From Boesenbergia rotunda (Eukaryota; Streptophyta; Magnoliopsida; Zingiberales; Zingiberaceae): a stretch of DNA of 64,000 bases. Location of the stretch: positions 62,001 to 126,000 of the forward strand of contig JAGFNQ010000885.1 of NCBI GenBank assembly GCA_024364735.1, given 5' to 3'. This document shows positions 22,421 through 32,052 of this stretch, piece after piece; the stretch's first letter is position 1, and every line of letters starts with the position of its first letter. Below the pieces are notes generated by a model. That model was not told the origin of the DNA, did not search any database, and saw only the letters and a list, made by a program, of their open reading frames with translations. A program made the position numbers and the translations under genes.

Positions 22421-23361
22421 AAATACCCTTTTGTATCTCTTCCAACTCAGATTTGGCCCTGCTCGCCTTTACCGAAATATGTTCAAAGTGTTTCTTGTTC
22501 AGCTCCCGTAACCGACCCTTCAACCTTGTCAATTTCACCTTTAGCACAAATTGAGCATTCCCTTCAACTGGTTCTGCCCATGACTCCGCCACCACCTTCT
22601 GAAAATCCGCATGAAGTGTCCATAAGTTGAGAAACTTGAAAGGTCGGTTCTTGGCTCTGTCCTTCGCAAGGATGTGCACAACAGCACAAGAATGATCCGA
22701 AAGACACCCAGGCGCCATAAACTCCCCATATGCATCATAATCTGCTAACAACCATTGGGAGTTCACCATAATTCTATCCAATTTACAAGAAACCGTACCA
22801 TTGGTCCATGTAAGTCGGCATCCAATAGAGCGAAGATCCACCAACCCGCATGCATGAGTGAAGATTTGAAGATCCCGCATTTCATAGTTTGTGACCGGGT
22901 TGCCTCCTTCTCTTTCCTCCATTGATAGAATAGAATTAAAATCCCCCATGATCATCCAAGGCTCTGACATATTTTCACCAAGCTCCATAAGTCTCTCCCA
23001 TAAAGGTCTACGGGTGGTAATAGCGTGAAGTCCATATATAAAAGATGCCAAGAAATCCCTTCCGGATACACGGCACCGGACCCGACAGTGAATAAATTGA
23101 TCGGTCTTCATGAGCACATCCATATCTACTCTATGTAAATCCCATAGGAGCAATATACGGCCATGGTTAGACAAATCGAAATTATGCACATGACCCATAC
23201 CTGAAAACCGCCTATCCATAATCGTTCGGAGGGGTTCCTCTGTGAGTTTTGTCTCTAATAAAGCCATCACTTGAATGCCCTTGCTCCGGAGGAGATGCTG
23301 AACCCCCCCCATGTTTCAGGGACTTATGAAAGCCCCTGATGTTCCACGCGGCCACCTTCAT
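22421..23361 (-). pseudogene. LINE ORF2, 5' part: endonuclease domain
   Basis: N-terminal apurinic-type endonuclease (exonuclease/endonuclease/phosphatase fold). The start 'MKVAAWNIRGFHKSLK' (from 23361) fits the family. A run of eight G's (C's at 23303-23310 on the + strand) then shifts the frame by one, where seven would keep it. Downstream motifs include 'ALLETKL', 'MIMGDFNSIL', 'LTWTNG' and 'LSDHSCAVV' with the catalytic D and H. The coding sequence runs to 22421, where the LTR retrotransposon target duplication begins. The reading frame resumes at 15137. Confidence 0.88.
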
Positions 23362-25034
23362 TTTGCACCTCCAGTGCGGGCTGCTCTGACCCGTAGTTGC
23401 CTATCACTTTGGACCACCATCGGCGCTCTCTTCAAAGTCGTCCCGGCTGTCCCTTTACTTCGAGAGTCACCGGAGGAAGAGGATGCCGAACCCAAGGTCA
23501 CCGATACATTCGATGAAGAAGACATCAATGGTGAGGTCGAAGATGCCCCACTTCTTAACACCTGTGTCCCTTGCCCAACCATTGAAGAAGTTGTATCTGA
23601 TTTGGTTGAACCTTCTGTGGTACTCGTCGTTCCTTCCTTATCCCTACGTGCATGATCATCCTCTTCTCCCTCCTGCGGTGGATGTCGATAGCCCTCCTCT
23701 TCCGGCCTCCGCAAGTCATCATCAACATGTTCTAAGGGAGTTTCCATTGCAATCGGGGGCGGTGCCACCTCCACCATAGCTAAAGGATACACCTCTTCTC
23801 GAGTAGCGTCTGCTCTATTTCTTCCCTCTTGCATCCCTGGTTGTCTAGTGCGTCGCCGATAACTCGATCTCCTGCGGCCCCTCATTGATGGAGATCTATT
23901 CCTTCCAGATTGCTGTTGGTTTGGATCCCTTTTAGCATCCCTTTGATCAGCATTCTTATCCCCTTTATAACATGTCTCCTTCCGATGGCCAAGTCTTCGA
24001 CAATCTTTACAAAAGCTTGGCATATTCTCATATAAAATCTCCAAGTCAAGTTGTGCTCCAGTGGGCAACATGATGGGAACTCTTGTAAGTCTTTCCTCCA
24101 TTACCGAGACTTCTATCAAGAGCCTCGCGTACGATAATCTTTCACGTGACTTTGTCAATTGATCGGTGTAGAGCGGCCTCCCAATCTCCGAACCAATCAT
24201 GCTCAGCACCTTTGTTGTCCAACAATCTGCGGGCAAGCCATGAATTTGAACCCATGCTGAAATATACCGGTCATCTTCATTGAAGAGGAAGCATCTTGGC
24301 ATGTGTTTCAGGAATAGGGGAATGCCAAAGACAAAATAAGGTCCACCAAGTAGTACATTCTCCCGATCTTGCGAAGTGTTGAACTTATACACAACCCATC
24401 CACTTTTATGCATATAAAAAGTATAAGGAACCTTCCATCTCCGAGCTACCGCATCCATCCCGTCTCGTCCCGGATGCCGACCCATGAAACACCCGACGAG
24501 GCAGTATCCCATCGAGTCCTCCACAGTGTCAATATCTTCAAAGCTAAACTGCAGTTGCTTCCTCGTCGGTTTGTGTTGTTGCAGATGTGTCGCCGTCATC
24601 ATCTTACGATTATCTTTGAAGAGACCGACCCAGGTCTTCGTTTCTTCATTAGGATGATGCTCTTCATGTCCTCCAACTGGATGCGTCTTTGGCATTGCTT
24701 CTTCATCCATCCTGGGCTGATTTCCTATCTGATTTGCTAGTGGGGCAGCATTCTTTTCTCCTTGATCGGCGATGACATCGGCTGAATTTTGATCATTCAA
24801 GTCCACGTTTTGAGATCCCACATCAGCATCTTGGTCAAGATTCTCTCCTATCCCACTTGGTCCTTTGTCTCTTGATGCCACATCATCATGTCCATTGGCT
24901 TTTCCACCATTAAAATTTTCATTTGTTGCCACCTTGACCGAAGCTTCCAGTTTGCCAAATTTGGATTTTTCAAAAGATATGGTTGGCATTTCTTTTAAAG
25001 GTGAGTATTTGAATCCCTTCTTATTTTTTCCCAT
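23358..25034 (-). CDS. LINE ORF1 protein (DUF4283 plus zinc knuckle)
   Basis: Open over 558 residues. Residues about 165-300 match the DUF4283 domain of plant L1 ORF1 proteins ('DSMGYCLVGCFMGRHPG', 'WVQIHGLPADCWT'). A CX2CX4HX4C knuckle follows ('CKDCRRLGHRKETC'), then a basic, Ser/Arg-rich tail. It probably coats the LINE RNA. Its TGA stop (23360-23358) overlaps the ORF2 ATG (23361-23359) in ATGA, which suggests ORF2 translation by termination-reinitiation. ORF1 itself shows no frameshift or stop. Confidence 0.88.
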   Translation of the reverse strand: MGKNKKGFKYSPLKEMPTISFEKSKFGKLEASVKVATNENFNGGKANGHDDVASRDKGPSGIGENLDQDADVGSQNVDLNDQNSADVIADQGEKNAAPLANQIGNQPRMDEEAMPKTHPVGGHEEHHPNEETKTWVGLFKDNRKMMTATHLQQHKPTRKQLQFSFEDIDTVEDSMGYCLVGCFMGRHPGRDGMDAVARRWKVPYTFYMHKSGWVVYKFNTSQDRENVLLGGPYFVFGIPLFLKHMPRCFLFNEDDRYISAWVQIHGLPADCWTTKVLSMIGSEIGRPLYTDQLTKSRERLSYARLLIEVSVMEERLTRVPIMLPTGAQLDLEILYENMPSFCKDCRRLGHRKETCYKGDKNADQRDAKRDPNQQQSGRNRSPSMRGRRRSSYRRRTRQPGMQEGRNRADATREEVYPLAMVEVAPPPIAMETPLEHVDDDLRRPEEEGYRHPPQEGEEDDHARRDKEGTTSTTEGSTKSDTTSSMVGQGTQVLRSGASSTSPLMSSSSNVSVTLGSASSSSGDSRSKGTAGTTLKRAPMVVQSDRQLRVRAARTGGAK

Positions 25035-25640
25035 TGGCTTTTGGAGTCAACAAATGCGGCTAAGTAGAGGAAGCAAACCGAACAAGGGTTGATGTTGAAA
25101 GTCAACAATTGCGGCTTGATTTAGAATTTACCAGCCCACACACATCTAGCACACCAACAATAGCAGTTTGAAAGTCAACAATCACGGCTTTCATGGAATG
25201 AATTTGCCAACCTCGTCCAGCTAATCACAGCCTTGGTACTTAATACGAAGATATGTCATAATTAATGTAATTAAATGTAAGAAACCTTCCTTGTTTGCAC
25301 CTTGACCGGAAAAATTGTCTTCCACCTCAGTACACTGTCGGAAAACCCAAGAAGCACGTTCAATGGCCGGAAAGTAGTGCAAACACTTCCAAAGGTCCTT
25401 CTTTCAGAGCATGTAAGTGGAGAGGATGAAAACCAAGAAATTTGGAGAGAAGTCCACAAGAACCCAATAGAGCACTAGGAGAAACTCGGAGAAGAAAGGC
25501 CGGTGGAGAGAAGTCCAAGGTAATCAACAATAGGGAGCGATCTCCGTACAAGAAGACCTTCAATATAACCTTCAGAAAAACTCTTTCGCGAACCTGAGAA
25601 CAAGAGCCTCCTTCTTCTCCTATGTCCTTTGACACAGGAC

Positions 25641-26280
25641 ATTGATTGATTGACATTGGACTTCTTGGACGGGAGAGGTTCTCATTTGATACAGACTCCT
25701 ACTTTGAGGCTGAAACCTCTGACTTATCTTTCTGGATATGGTCATATTATTTGTGCATAGTTTGATATAGATAGCAGTAAGTTTATACGTTATACGTGTT
25801 TTTGTTTATCAGTACTTAATATCTATTGTTTACCCTTTGAGTTGACTCATGTTTAGTTCTATACAGTTTTGATAATTGTCATGCATGTTTATGTGCTTAG
25901 ATATAGTGGTAGGTCACTTTATATCTATGTTTTTGTTGATTCCTAGATATACCTTGCATGGATACCTAGGGTATGATTGATAGATCAGGATACATAGGTT
26001 ATGCCTATACCTTTCCTACCGATGCATAGTTGAGGATCTGATTAGTGAGGAGGGTGTTGCTAGTATACACTACCCTTAGGGTTGCATACTGAGTTGTAGA
26101 CTCTATACGGTTACATACTGGTGATCATCGACTCCCCTAGGGTCTGAGTCCGTCGCACAGTCAGGTTTCCTGGTTTGATTGAACTATTAGTGTTGTTATT
26201 ATCATGACGGCGACCACCGGCTCCCTGAGGTCTGAGCCCGTCCCCAGTCATGTCTGAGGTTTGCATTCACCACAAGTTCT
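25641..26280. other. Spacer, probably part of a gypsy-type LTR
   Basis: No coding signal. Contains related 'ggctccctgaggtctgagcccg' stretches at about 26130 and 26220. It probably belongs with the LTR-like sequence to the right. Confidence 0.3.
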
Positions 26281-26284
26281 AGAC

Positions 26285-26574
26285 ATCATATTTGCATAGC
26301 CACGAGTGCTAGGCGTCATACTTGCAAAGCCACAGGTGTTGGGTTTCATATTTGCATCGCTACAGGTGTTGGGCTTCATATTTGCATCGCTACAGGTGTT
26401 AGGCATCACATTTGCATAGCCACGAGTGGTGGGCTACATACTTGCATCGCCAGGAGTGCTGGGCATCATACTTGCATAGTCATGAGTGTTGGGTGTCATA
26501 TTTGCATAGCCAAGAGTGTTGTGTTGCATACTTGCATCGCCACAAGTGTTGGGCATCATACTTGTATAGCCACG
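26285..26574 (+). repeat. 30-bp tandem repeat, resuming at 27036-27110
   Basis: Nine to ten units of CATACTTGCATAGCCACGAG + TGTTGGGCAT, about 30 bases each. The array is broken at 26574 by an inserted element and goes on from 27036 with two to three more units. Confidence 0.9.
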
Positions 26575-27035
26575 TAAGGATGGCAATTTTCCCTGCGGAT
26601 TTGGATACTCGTGAGGAAAATCCGAAACAGGGTGGGTTTGGGGAGGTATTATCGGATTTGGATTTGGATTCAGAGATTTTTTAAAATCCCCAAAACAGAC
26701 TAGGGCGGATATGGGGATGCTATCCCCATCCTCGAACCTGCCCCGATATCTCTAATAATAATAAATTAATTATAATTATTAAAATAATTTCAATAATATT
26801 AAAGATTTATGAAAATCTAATACGAATCCTAAATTAATAATTATTATTAATTTATTATTATTAGAAATATCTCTGTGGCGGAGATGGGGATGAGGGTTTA
26901 ATCCTCGTGGGTTCAAGGACGGGGATTCCCCGATTAAGTGGAGGAAGGGATGAGGACGAGGACGGGGAAAGAGATTTACTTCGGGTATGGGAATGGGGAC
27001 GACAAACTCGTCCGCCCCGCCCCATTGTCATTCCT
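26575..27035. mobile_element. MITE-like insertion with 9-bp target duplication
   Basis: Interrupts the 30-bp array. ATAGCCACG flanks it at 26566-26574 and 27036-27044. The ends are imperfect inverted repeats: AGGATGGCAAT on the left, AGGAATGACAAT as the complement of the right. The interior has GGGGATGGGG/CCCCATCCCC-type stretches around an AT-rich centre. A 9-bp duplication fits Mutator-like transposition. Because the host is itself a tandem repeat, the duplication could partly be array sequence. Confidence 0.65.
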
Positions 27036-28234
27036 ATAGCCACGAGTGTTGGACATCATACTTGTATAGCCACGAGTGTTGGGCTTCATATGTTGTATGT
27101 CGCGAGTGCTTGGCTCCTCTATGCAGCCGCGAATGGTTGGCTTGTCTATTTCCTGTTCACTCGATCGCCAGTTTAGTGGTGGCTGGGATGGCTACAGAAC
27201 AGATCATTGCATCATGTGTATAGGAAGCATTGCACCTTTGTTGTTGCTTGTTATGTTTGAGTGTTGTATATATTTGACATGCACTTACAAGTAACATACA
27301 CATTTGGATTGTGTATCGTTCTTGAGGTTATATAGGGGATTGGTTACACCTACCCACAGGATAAACGGACTCTGATATGTATTCACCTTCAGCCTTCAGT
27401 TATGTATTATCCCCTATTCCTGAGACTGTATCAGCATGATTCTTACTGTTATTATAGCTTACTATGTATATCTATTTTAGTATCCGTTGAGTTTATTTGG
27501 ACTCACCACCATTCACCATGTCTTATTTTCAGGTTGATTGGTTGCCAGGGAAGCCCCATATGCCAGTTCCCGATCCCGACGACTTCAACTTGGCTTCTTC
27601 CGCGTACTTATGATTTCTGTTTTAGCTTATTTCATGTTTTGTATTTGATATGTGATGTGGTCTTGTATTGAGCTATATGTGATTTGTGGTTTATATTTTT
27701 GAGTCTTCTGTTGAACTTATTTTGTATTGTTTTGTTGCACGCCTGCCCAGGGGCAACTCAGGTGAGTAAGGTTGGATTATAGGTTGAGATTGTATTTATT
27801 TTTCTACATTATTTCTTGTTTTGAGGTCTGAGATCAATATTACATTGCGTATGATATATGTGTGTGTGTAAATTGTCCGTCAAATAGGGGAGAGGTTGTT
27901 CGATTTTATATTGGATCAGCGGTTCTATTGGTCTCGGGGCGTGACAGATAGTAGAGAGAATTTTTAATAAGAGGAGAGATATGTGATATTGAGTTTTTTA
28001 GTTATATATAATGTAGAATATAATGAATAAAATATGGGATCAACGGAGTTGTTTAAAAGTTTTTTTTATAATGAATAAATGTGTTTAGGGTTTTTACGCA
28101 CTGATATGACATCAAGGACGCTTGTAGATAGCTCGCTCGTAGAGAGCTCCAATGACAATGGATGTCCTAAAATTAAAAAAAAAATCAAATTGAAAAACCA
28201 ATTTAAGTGCTTATAGGATGTACAAGATAGGATA

Positions 28235-28972
28235 TGTTAGGACGAAAAGAATTTAGATATTTTTATAATTATGATATTATCCACTTTAAACTTAAGTTTT
28301 TATGGTTTAATTTTAAATTTTATTCAAAAGGTCTCATATCAATGGAAATATCTTATCCTTCCCTTATAAGTTTATGATCTTTCTCATGTATTTCCAATAT
28401 AGGACTTTGTTTGCAATATTGTAACCTCTCAAACAAAGGACTACAGGGTCTCCTCAAGTGGAAAGTCTATCCGTTTAACATCTAATCCTCAACCCACCAG
28501 GTTCTCTTATCCCTCGGTCCATTTGACGTCCGATCCTCGACCCACCAGGTCTTTATGCCTCTCGATCCGTTTGACATCTGATCCCTCACCCATCAGGTTT
28601 TCCTACCCCTCGGTCCACCCGATCTACTAGGATTTCATTATCTAATATATGGTTCTCTTGATCTGGACATAGGAACTCTCATTTTCTTTATTCGAGGTTA
28701 ATATTTTATTCAAATGACTCGATTAGATCATAGCTCTTATGCACATGACGATTAGATTTTCTCACAGTATGTGTTATGATACTAATTGTTTGAATCGAAG
28801 AAATTTAGATATTTCCATAATGGTATGATATTATCCACTTTAGGTTTAAGCTTTCATTGTTTTATTTTTAGATTTTTTCCAAAAGACTTCATATTAATGA
28901 AGATATTTTTTCATATAAACTCATGATCTTTCTCCTATGTTTTCAATATAAAAATTTATTTGTAACCTTACA
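28235..28972 (-). mobile_element. TRIM (terminal-repeat retrotransposon in miniature)
   Basis: Two direct repeats of about 190 bases (28787-28972 and 28235-28432) flank a short non-coding interior. Both contain the AATTTAGATATT...GATATTATCCACTTTA...CTTA and ...CTCATGATCTTTCTCC blocks typical of plant TRIM LTRs. On the minus strand, next to the 28787 repeat, ATTAGTATCATAACA (28772-28786) is a decayed version of the TGGTATCAGAGC primer site. The interior holds three units of about 57 bases with GTCCGATCCTCGACCCACCAGG (28440-28620). Repeats are diverged, so it is old. Confidence 0.75.
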
Positions 28973-29108
28973 CCACAACAAGATGTATAGAATAATATTT
29001 CTCTTTATATATACAGATTTATTATATTGTAGATCTTACACTACACACCTCATGCATATCTAAAAAAAATTAGGTTTGAAATTTTTTATACATAATAATA
29101 TAATGAAA

Positions 29109-29816
29109 AATTTGAGAAAACTCCCCAACATCAAACTCGGCTTTGCATGCACTCCCCAATCGAAAATTTCTTTGCATGCCCTCTCTTATGGTATTGACAA
29201 GACAGTTTTATGTGTTATTTTTTTTATCAGTATAAAAGAGTAAAAATTCTGTATAAATTGTAAAGATTTGAGTATAAATTATTTGAGATTGAGTATTAAT
29301 TTAAGAAATTTAAGTATTATTTAAAAAAATTTGAGTATACATTGTTTCAGTATATAGTAAAAATTTCAGTATACATTATCAAAATTTAAGTATGAATTGA
29401 TTTAGATTGAGTATTATTTGAAAAAAATTTGAGTATAAAATTTAGAAATTTGAGTATGTGAGGTTGCATCCACCACATTAAGATTTTCATATAAGGGGTC
29501 ATCGAAATTTTATACTCAAATTTCTTAAATTAGTACTCAATTTCAAAAATTTATACTCAAATCTTTATAATGTATACTGAGTTTTCACTCTTTTATACTC
29601 ACCAAATCAAGATTTTCACATGAAGGGTCACCGAAACTTTATACTCAAATTTCTTAAATGAGTACTAAATCTCAAACAATTTATACTCAAATCTTTATAA
29701 TGTATACTGAATTTTCACTCTTTTATACTCAATCCATTAGGGAGTGAATGCAAAGAATTTATCAAATGGGGAGTGCATGTAAAGACCAATTTAAAATTAG
29801 GAAGTTTTCTTCAATT
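29109..29816. mobile_element. MITE/foldback element with long terminal inverted repeats
   Basis: The left end (AATTTGAGAAAACTCCCCAA...) pairs with the complement of the right end over about 85 bases with mismatches. Inside, many GTATAAATT(G)TTTGAG words on the left face TATACTCAAATTTCTTAAAT words on the right, so almost the whole element can fold. No coding sequence. The target duplication is unclear. Confidence 0.8.
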
Positions 29817-30428
29817 AACACATATATAATATAACCCAATATCTATACATTAAACGTAAAATCCTAAATGGACATAACCGCAAAATTTTAAAAAAAAATC
29901 AAAATGCACGTGCCCACAAGGACATCCACGACTTAAAAATTATATATAAGGATAAGTGCCCGCTCAACATTGGCATCTAAGGATGACTGTCCTCGTGATC
30001 AACGGTGGACGGATCTACTACGTGATTTTATGGGTCACGATCCTCCTCAATTTTTAATAATATTAATTTTATATAAATTTTTTTTTATTTTTTTAATATA
30101 TATATTATTTGACCTTTTTAAAAAAATATGTATAATTAATTTAATAGTATATTTTATTTTATTTTTATTAAATACACATCTCGAGATCTATTTTTTTTTG
30201 ATGAATTTTTTTTTTCTTTTCGTCTGTGCAGCTTCAATTTAAAATTCTCGACTAGTTCCGGGCCTCCGGCAGCCTATTTATTGCCAGATAGATAGGCCCC
30301 TCATTCACGCACGCGGGGCACGCAACTGGGTAGGGAGGGCAGTTTCTCTATTGTACATTGGCCTCTGCCCATCTATTTTATTCGTCCAACGTTGATCGGA
30401 CATCATCGATGATTTTCGATTATCGTCT
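29817..30428. other. AT-rich spacer
   Basis: Long T/A runs (30055-30210) and no coding signal. Nothing else identified. Confidence 0.4.
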
Positions 30429-30884
30429 TAAATAAAACTATATCCAAGAGGATACGATGAACCCGTCAGGATCACCATAATTACGATCTTACCGGATTTA
30501 CCGTCGAATTCGGTGAGATTACAATTGTGATGATTCCGACCGATTCATCTTTCTTTAAAGATATTATTTAATTCGGAGCGACGATAAAAAATCATCAATG
30601 ATATCCGATCGATAATTCACCGGCCATCATCGACGAGTGTAGGATTCTCTGCCCTAAATAAAACTATATCCTGGAGGATACGATCAACCCGTCGGGATCA
30701 CCATAATTGCGATCTTGTCGGATTTACCGTCGAATTCGGCGAGATTACAATTGCGATGATTCCGACCGATTCATCTTTCTTTAAAGATATTATTTAATTC
30801 GGGACGACGATAAAAAATCATCGATAATGTCCGATTGGCGATTCACCGGCTATCGTCGACGAGTGTGGGATAAGGATTCTCTGG
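30429..30884. repeat. 228-bp tandem duplication
   Basis: AAATAAAACTATATCC occurs at 30429 and 30657, and the following roughly 225 bases match closely (about 90 percent by eye). The units contain CGATTTTCGATTATCG-like and ACGATAAAAAATCATCG dyads. Non-coding. Confidence 0.88.
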
Positions 30885-31469
30885 ACATGCAGAGCATCCC
30901 ATCTGCTGGGTGGGCATGCAGCATAACAGCATCTGGAGGGCCTCATATCATAAAAACACTCCAAAACATCCCAGAACATGAATCTTAAACATTTGCAACA
31001 TTTCTACTGATTTATCTATTCTTTCTTTCTTTTTCATTTTCTAATTATTATTCAAATTAAAATAAAATAGGGTTGGATGAGTCTAACCTTCAAGAGCTAA
31101 AAATTCCTACTCGTAAAACCTTGCTTTTGCACTGTTCTCCTTCTGCTCTAACTAAAAGTGGATGTAGATGTCGACGCCGAGTGCGCTTCGAAACCACTGT
31201 CAGCTGGTACTCTTCTCTATCTTCTAGCTACTCTATCCTCTCCGACGTTCTTGACATCAACAATATTATTGTGCGATGCATAGTTTTGTGCACCTTCTGC
31301 CTGTTTACATGGTCTTGATCATCACTCTGCCAGAGAATTGGAGTCTCCTCTTTACATGGTCCTTTTTTTAAGCACTCCGTGAATTTAAGCACCAGGTGCA
31401 GGTGTTGTATCTTTTCATATTGGGGTACAGATTGTTGCATTATCTAAATTGGTTATATTTGTTTTTGGA
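30885..31469. other. Unassigned
   Basis: An 81-codon frame (31073-31318) has no recognisable domain and is probably chance. Nothing else supported. Confidence 0.3.
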
Positions 31470-31735
31470 TGATGAGATCTTGGTCCAAAGGAAAGATATG
31501 ACTGGATTGATTTCCGATAATGAATTAGATCGTACAAATATAAATTATTTTTACTGCAAGGTTAGTAATCAATTATTTACACAATATCAAGGTACTATTG
31601 GTACATTGTTGAATCGAAATAAGGAATGTCAATCTTTGATAATTTTGTCATCGTCCAATTGTTCTCGAATTGGTCATTCAATGGTTCAAAATATAACATG
31701 TTAAAAGAATCGGATCCCATAATCTTAATGGTCCA
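31470..31735 (+). pseudogene. rpoC2: Nuclear plastid DNA fragment: part of rpoC2
   Basis: The + strand translates to a piece of the plastid RNA polymerase beta'' subunit: 'DNELDRTNINYFYCK', 'QYQGTIGTLLNRNKECQSLI', then 'LSSSNCSRIG', and after a frameshift near 31665-31680 'NGSKYNMLKESDPI'. These match conserved rpoC2 stretches as I know them. It is short, frameshifted and far from any plastid neighbour, so it is a decayed transfer (NUPT) in nuclear DNA. The precise ends are uncertain. Confidence 0.8.
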
Positions 31736-32052
31736 AAGAAAATTTAGAAAATTGCCTGACTATCTCCCTTCAACTCAAAGGGTGCATAGGTGGCAAAACG
31801 CGAAGCGCTCGTCTTCAACATCCTCGCCAATCCATCTCCGAACCAATACAGAAAAGGTAAATCACAATCACTGAGGAAATAAATGAATTGGGAGGTAAAT
31901 TAGATGGGATACAGGAATTTATACTCCGTCCGTCTCAAAATTAAACCCCTCAATCTCAAGTGGTAAACTTTTATCTATTTATCATCTCAGTTATGTCTGT
32001 GGGGATGACTGAAAGGTACATAGGTGGTAAAAAATGATTCGTCCGCCCTAAC

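Larger units (their letters stand above)
12308..25640 (-). mobile_element. L1-type LINE, split by an LTR element
   Basis: A non-LTR retrotransposon read on the minus strand. The 3' end is at 12308, with a nine-base poly(A) seen as T's at 12308-12316. The 5' end is placed only roughly, near 25.6 kb, beyond ORF1 and a 5' UTR. ORF1 (23358-25034) carries a gag-like domain with a zinc knuckle; ORF2 (23361 leftward) carries endonuclease, reverse transcriptase and a C-terminal zinc-binding region. This is the plant L1 layout. The LTR retrotransposon at 15138-22420 interrupts ORF2 between endonuclease and reverse transcriptase. Without that insertion the frame is continuous across the junction. A few frameshifts and a stop make the copy inactive. 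No target duplication for the LINE itself could be matched. Confidence 0.9.
26281..27947 (+). other. LTR-like sequence (gypsy/chromovirus type), solo or truncated
   Basis: The right end, GGTCTCGGGGCGTGACA at 27947, is like the 3' ends of plant Tekay/Del LTRs. A region about 27480-27600 (TCACCACCATTCACC..., TTTTCAGGTTGATTGGTTGCCAGG) looks like their R/polyadenylation part. There is no internal coding region to either side. The left boundary and target duplication were not found, so this is inference from sequence style. Confidence 0.4.

Noticed and set aside
26412..26684. 90-codon frame with HSHEWWA/LHRQECWAS repeats
   Set aside because: Translation of the 30-bp tandem array, a multiple of three in period, running into the inserted MITE. 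Not a gene.
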